Positions 19,602 to 20,530 of a stretch of DNA of 20,530 nucleotides are shown here, in pieces; the first letter of the stretch is position 1, and the number at the start of each line of letters is the position of its first letter. The stretch spans positions 1-20,530 of the forward strand of contig JAIVFH010000430.1 of NCBI GenBank assembly GCA_025765595.1, in the 5' to 3' direction. Below the pieces are notes generated by a model. It was not told where the DNA came from. It worked only from the letters and a program-made list of their open reading frames with translations, and did no database searches. The translations under genes and the position numbers were made by a program. This DNA is from Obelidium mucronatum (lineage: Eukaryota; Chytridiomycota; Chytridiomycetes; Chytridiales; Chytriomycetaceae).

Positions 19602-20078
19602 ATGCCATCAGCAACTGCAACACAACAACCAACAGCAACAACGGTCAATGAGCCACAACAGCCAAAGACAGAACGACAGGAAGAGTCACTACCGGACCAG
19701 TCTCAGCAGGATGCAGCCTCTGATCCAGCGTCTCAGCAGGCACAGGCATACAACCCAGAGACTGGCGAAATCAACTGGGATTGCCCTTGTCTAGGTCCAA
19801 TGACGCAACCGCCGTGTGGAGAAAAGTTCAAGGCAGCGTTTTCGTGCTTTGTGTATTCGAAAGAAGAGCCAAAGGGACTTGATTGCATTGAGCAATTCCG
19901 TGAGATGCAGCTGTGTTTCCGCGAATATCCTGAAATCTATGGTGATGATGCGCAGGACGATGATGAAGATAAAGATAGTGAAGACGATAGTGAGGACGAT
20001 GAAGAGGAAGATGATGATGATGATAGTGTTGCGAGCTCGAGCGACAGTGAGTCGGATTCTGATTCTGACAGCGAATGA
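19602..20078 (+). CDS. MIA40: Mitochondrial intermembrane-space oxidoreductase Mia40/CHCHD4
   Basis: Mia40 is the receptor and disulfide donor that oxidises and traps cysteine-rich proteins imported into the mitochondrial intermembrane space; it is re-oxidised by Erv1. A single exon encodes 158 residues. The redox CPC motif is Cys61-Pro-Cys63. The twin CX9C helices are Cys72-Cys82 and Cys95-Cys105. The blocks [12 protein letters not shown] and [14 protein letters not shown] are near-identical to CHCHD4 proteins. The N-terminal 55 residues are Gln/Pro-rich with no presequence or membrane anchor, so this is the short soluble form known from animals and plants, not the membrane-anchored form of yeast (about 400 residues). 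The C-terminal 45 residues are almost entirely Asp/Glu/Ser. The ATG at 19602 sits in an ACAAATGCC context. It is divergent from SEC62. Confidence 0.95.
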   Translation: MPSATATQQPTATTVNEPQQPKTERQEESLPDQSQQDAASDPASQQAQAYNPETGEINWDCPCLGPMTQPPCGEKFKAAFSCFVYSKEEPKGLDCIEQFREMQLCFREYPEIYGDDAQDDDEDKDSEDDSEDDEEEDDDDDSVASSSDSESDSDSDSE

Positions 20079-20111
20079 GTGAAAGGGTGCATGCTAGTAC
20101 TTTTCTTTTTT

Positions 20112-20117
20112 AATAAA
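20112..20117 (+). terminator. Poly(A) signal of MIA40
   Basis: AATAAA lies 33 bases past the stop codon, within a T-rich stretch. It fits a cleavage/polyadenylation signal; use is inferred. Confidence 0.55.
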
Positions 20118-20391
20118 CACAGTTTCATATTTTATGAGGTTGGGTTGACGCAGATTTCAAATCGTTTTTTCAAGATGATGACTTCAAACTATGGACAAGA
20201 TGTGCAAGCCAGAGCCATCCAGCCCCTCCTTTACTTCTGTATTGCCTGTTTGGACTCATCATATGAGCTCAGTTACAGACAATGCCAGTATTCTCGTTTG
20301 AGTTGGGCACTGCTGGTTTGTGTTGTTTGAAACTGATCCAAGGAAATACGCGACATATTTTCTGCTTCCATCAGCTTCTTTATGTTCACTC

Positions 20392-20420
20392 GTTACTAGT
20401 AGTAACAAAATGAGTAACAA
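20392..20420. repeat. AGTAAC inverted and direct repeat upstream of the last gene
   Basis: GTTACTAGTAGTAAC (20392-20406) is an inverted repeat of GTTACT/AGTAAC around a three-base centre. A second AGTAACAA follows at 20413-20420, about 35 bases before the ATG at 20454. The TTAC/GTAA half-sites resemble bZIP target half-sites, but function is only a guess. Confidence 0.5.
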
Positions 20421-20453
20421 AGCCAATCAGATTTGTCAGTAAAAAACAATACC

Positions 20454-20530
20454 ATGTACCAGTTCACAACGCCCCCACTTGCTCCCGTGGCGCAGACGCC
20501 GCTCGCCGCTGCTGGCGAAGTGGCGCCGCC
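20454..20530 (+). CDS. Start of an unidentified gene, cut by the window edge
   Basis: An ATG in a strong ACCATG context opens a frame that runs 25 codons to the edge without a stop: MYQFTTPPLAPVAQTPLAAA followed by Gly, Glu, Val and prolines. The composition jumps to high G+C as in the 5' ends of the SCC3 and bZIP genes here, which supports real coding sequence. The Pro/Ala-rich start gives no family, so no function is proposed. Confidence 0.5.
   Translation, partial: MYQFTTPPLAPVAQTPLAAAGEVAP

Larger units (their letters stand above)
20079..20453. promoter_or_regulatory. Intergenic: MIA40 3' region and upstream region of the last gene
   Basis: These 375 bases hold the MIA40 poly(A) signal (20112-20117) and the promoter of the gene starting at 20454, with an AGTAAC inverted and direct repeat cluster at 20392-20420. 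Short open frames here match no family I recognise and cross the poly(A) signal. Confidence 0.5.

Noticed and set aside
20079..20330. Small plus-strand frame after MIA40
   Set aside because: It overlaps the MIA40 poly(A) signal and has no recognisable domain.

Overview
The window reads as a compact eukaryotic, fungal genome segment, most likely from an early-diverging (chytrid-type) fungus. Genes are split by short GT-AG introns (about 35-98 bases, with ACTAAT/TTAAT-like branch sites and T-rich tails). The products include a Pap1/Yap-type bZIP factor, Sec62, Mia40 and eIF2B-beta. A complete ZGRF1-type helicase and a dual-oxidase-like peroxidase would be unusual in Ascomycota. The lineage is inferred from gene content only. 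I saw no tRNA, rRNA, CRISPR array, transposon or virus.

Layout from left to right: (1) 1-2708, minus, cohesin subunit Scc3/STAG, cut by the window edge. (2) 3001-4385, minus, eIF2B beta. (3) 4700-8659, plus, ZGRF1-like DNA helicase in nine exons. (4) 8686-9654, minus, SLX1 nuclease, convergent with the helicase (26 bases between stops). (5) 9678-14468, plus, a 1376-residue multidomain redox protein in twelve exons. (6) 14622-15982, plus, bZIP factor. (7) 16031-18217, minus, S9 prolyl-oligopeptidase-family peptidase. (8) 18538-19543, minus, SEC62. (9) 19602-20078, plus, MIA40. (10) 20454 to the edge, plus, the start of another gene. Exon joins were made by eye: donor and acceptor were matched for phase and for fit to the known family. 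All complete gene models close without an internal stop.

The outstanding item is gene 5: signal peptide, DUOX-like animal haem peroxidase, DOMON, five-helix cytochrome b561 core, cytochrome b5, then a cytochrome-b5-reductase FAD/NAD module. Every domain junction lies inside a single uninterrupted exon, so the fusion does not depend on splice guesses. It looks like a transmembrane electron chain running from cytosolic NAD(P)H to an extracellular peroxidase, built from different parts than dual oxidase. I do not recall this architecture being described.

The region is very dense. Two head-to-head pairs have only 23 bases (SLX1/redox fusion) and 58 bases (SEC62/MIA40) between start codons. Functional neighbours may be meaningful: ZGRF1 and SLX1 both act in recombination repair, SEC62 and MIA40 in protein import, and a Yap-type bZIP (a family known for oxidative-stress control) lies just downstream of the redox fusion. 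These links are inference.
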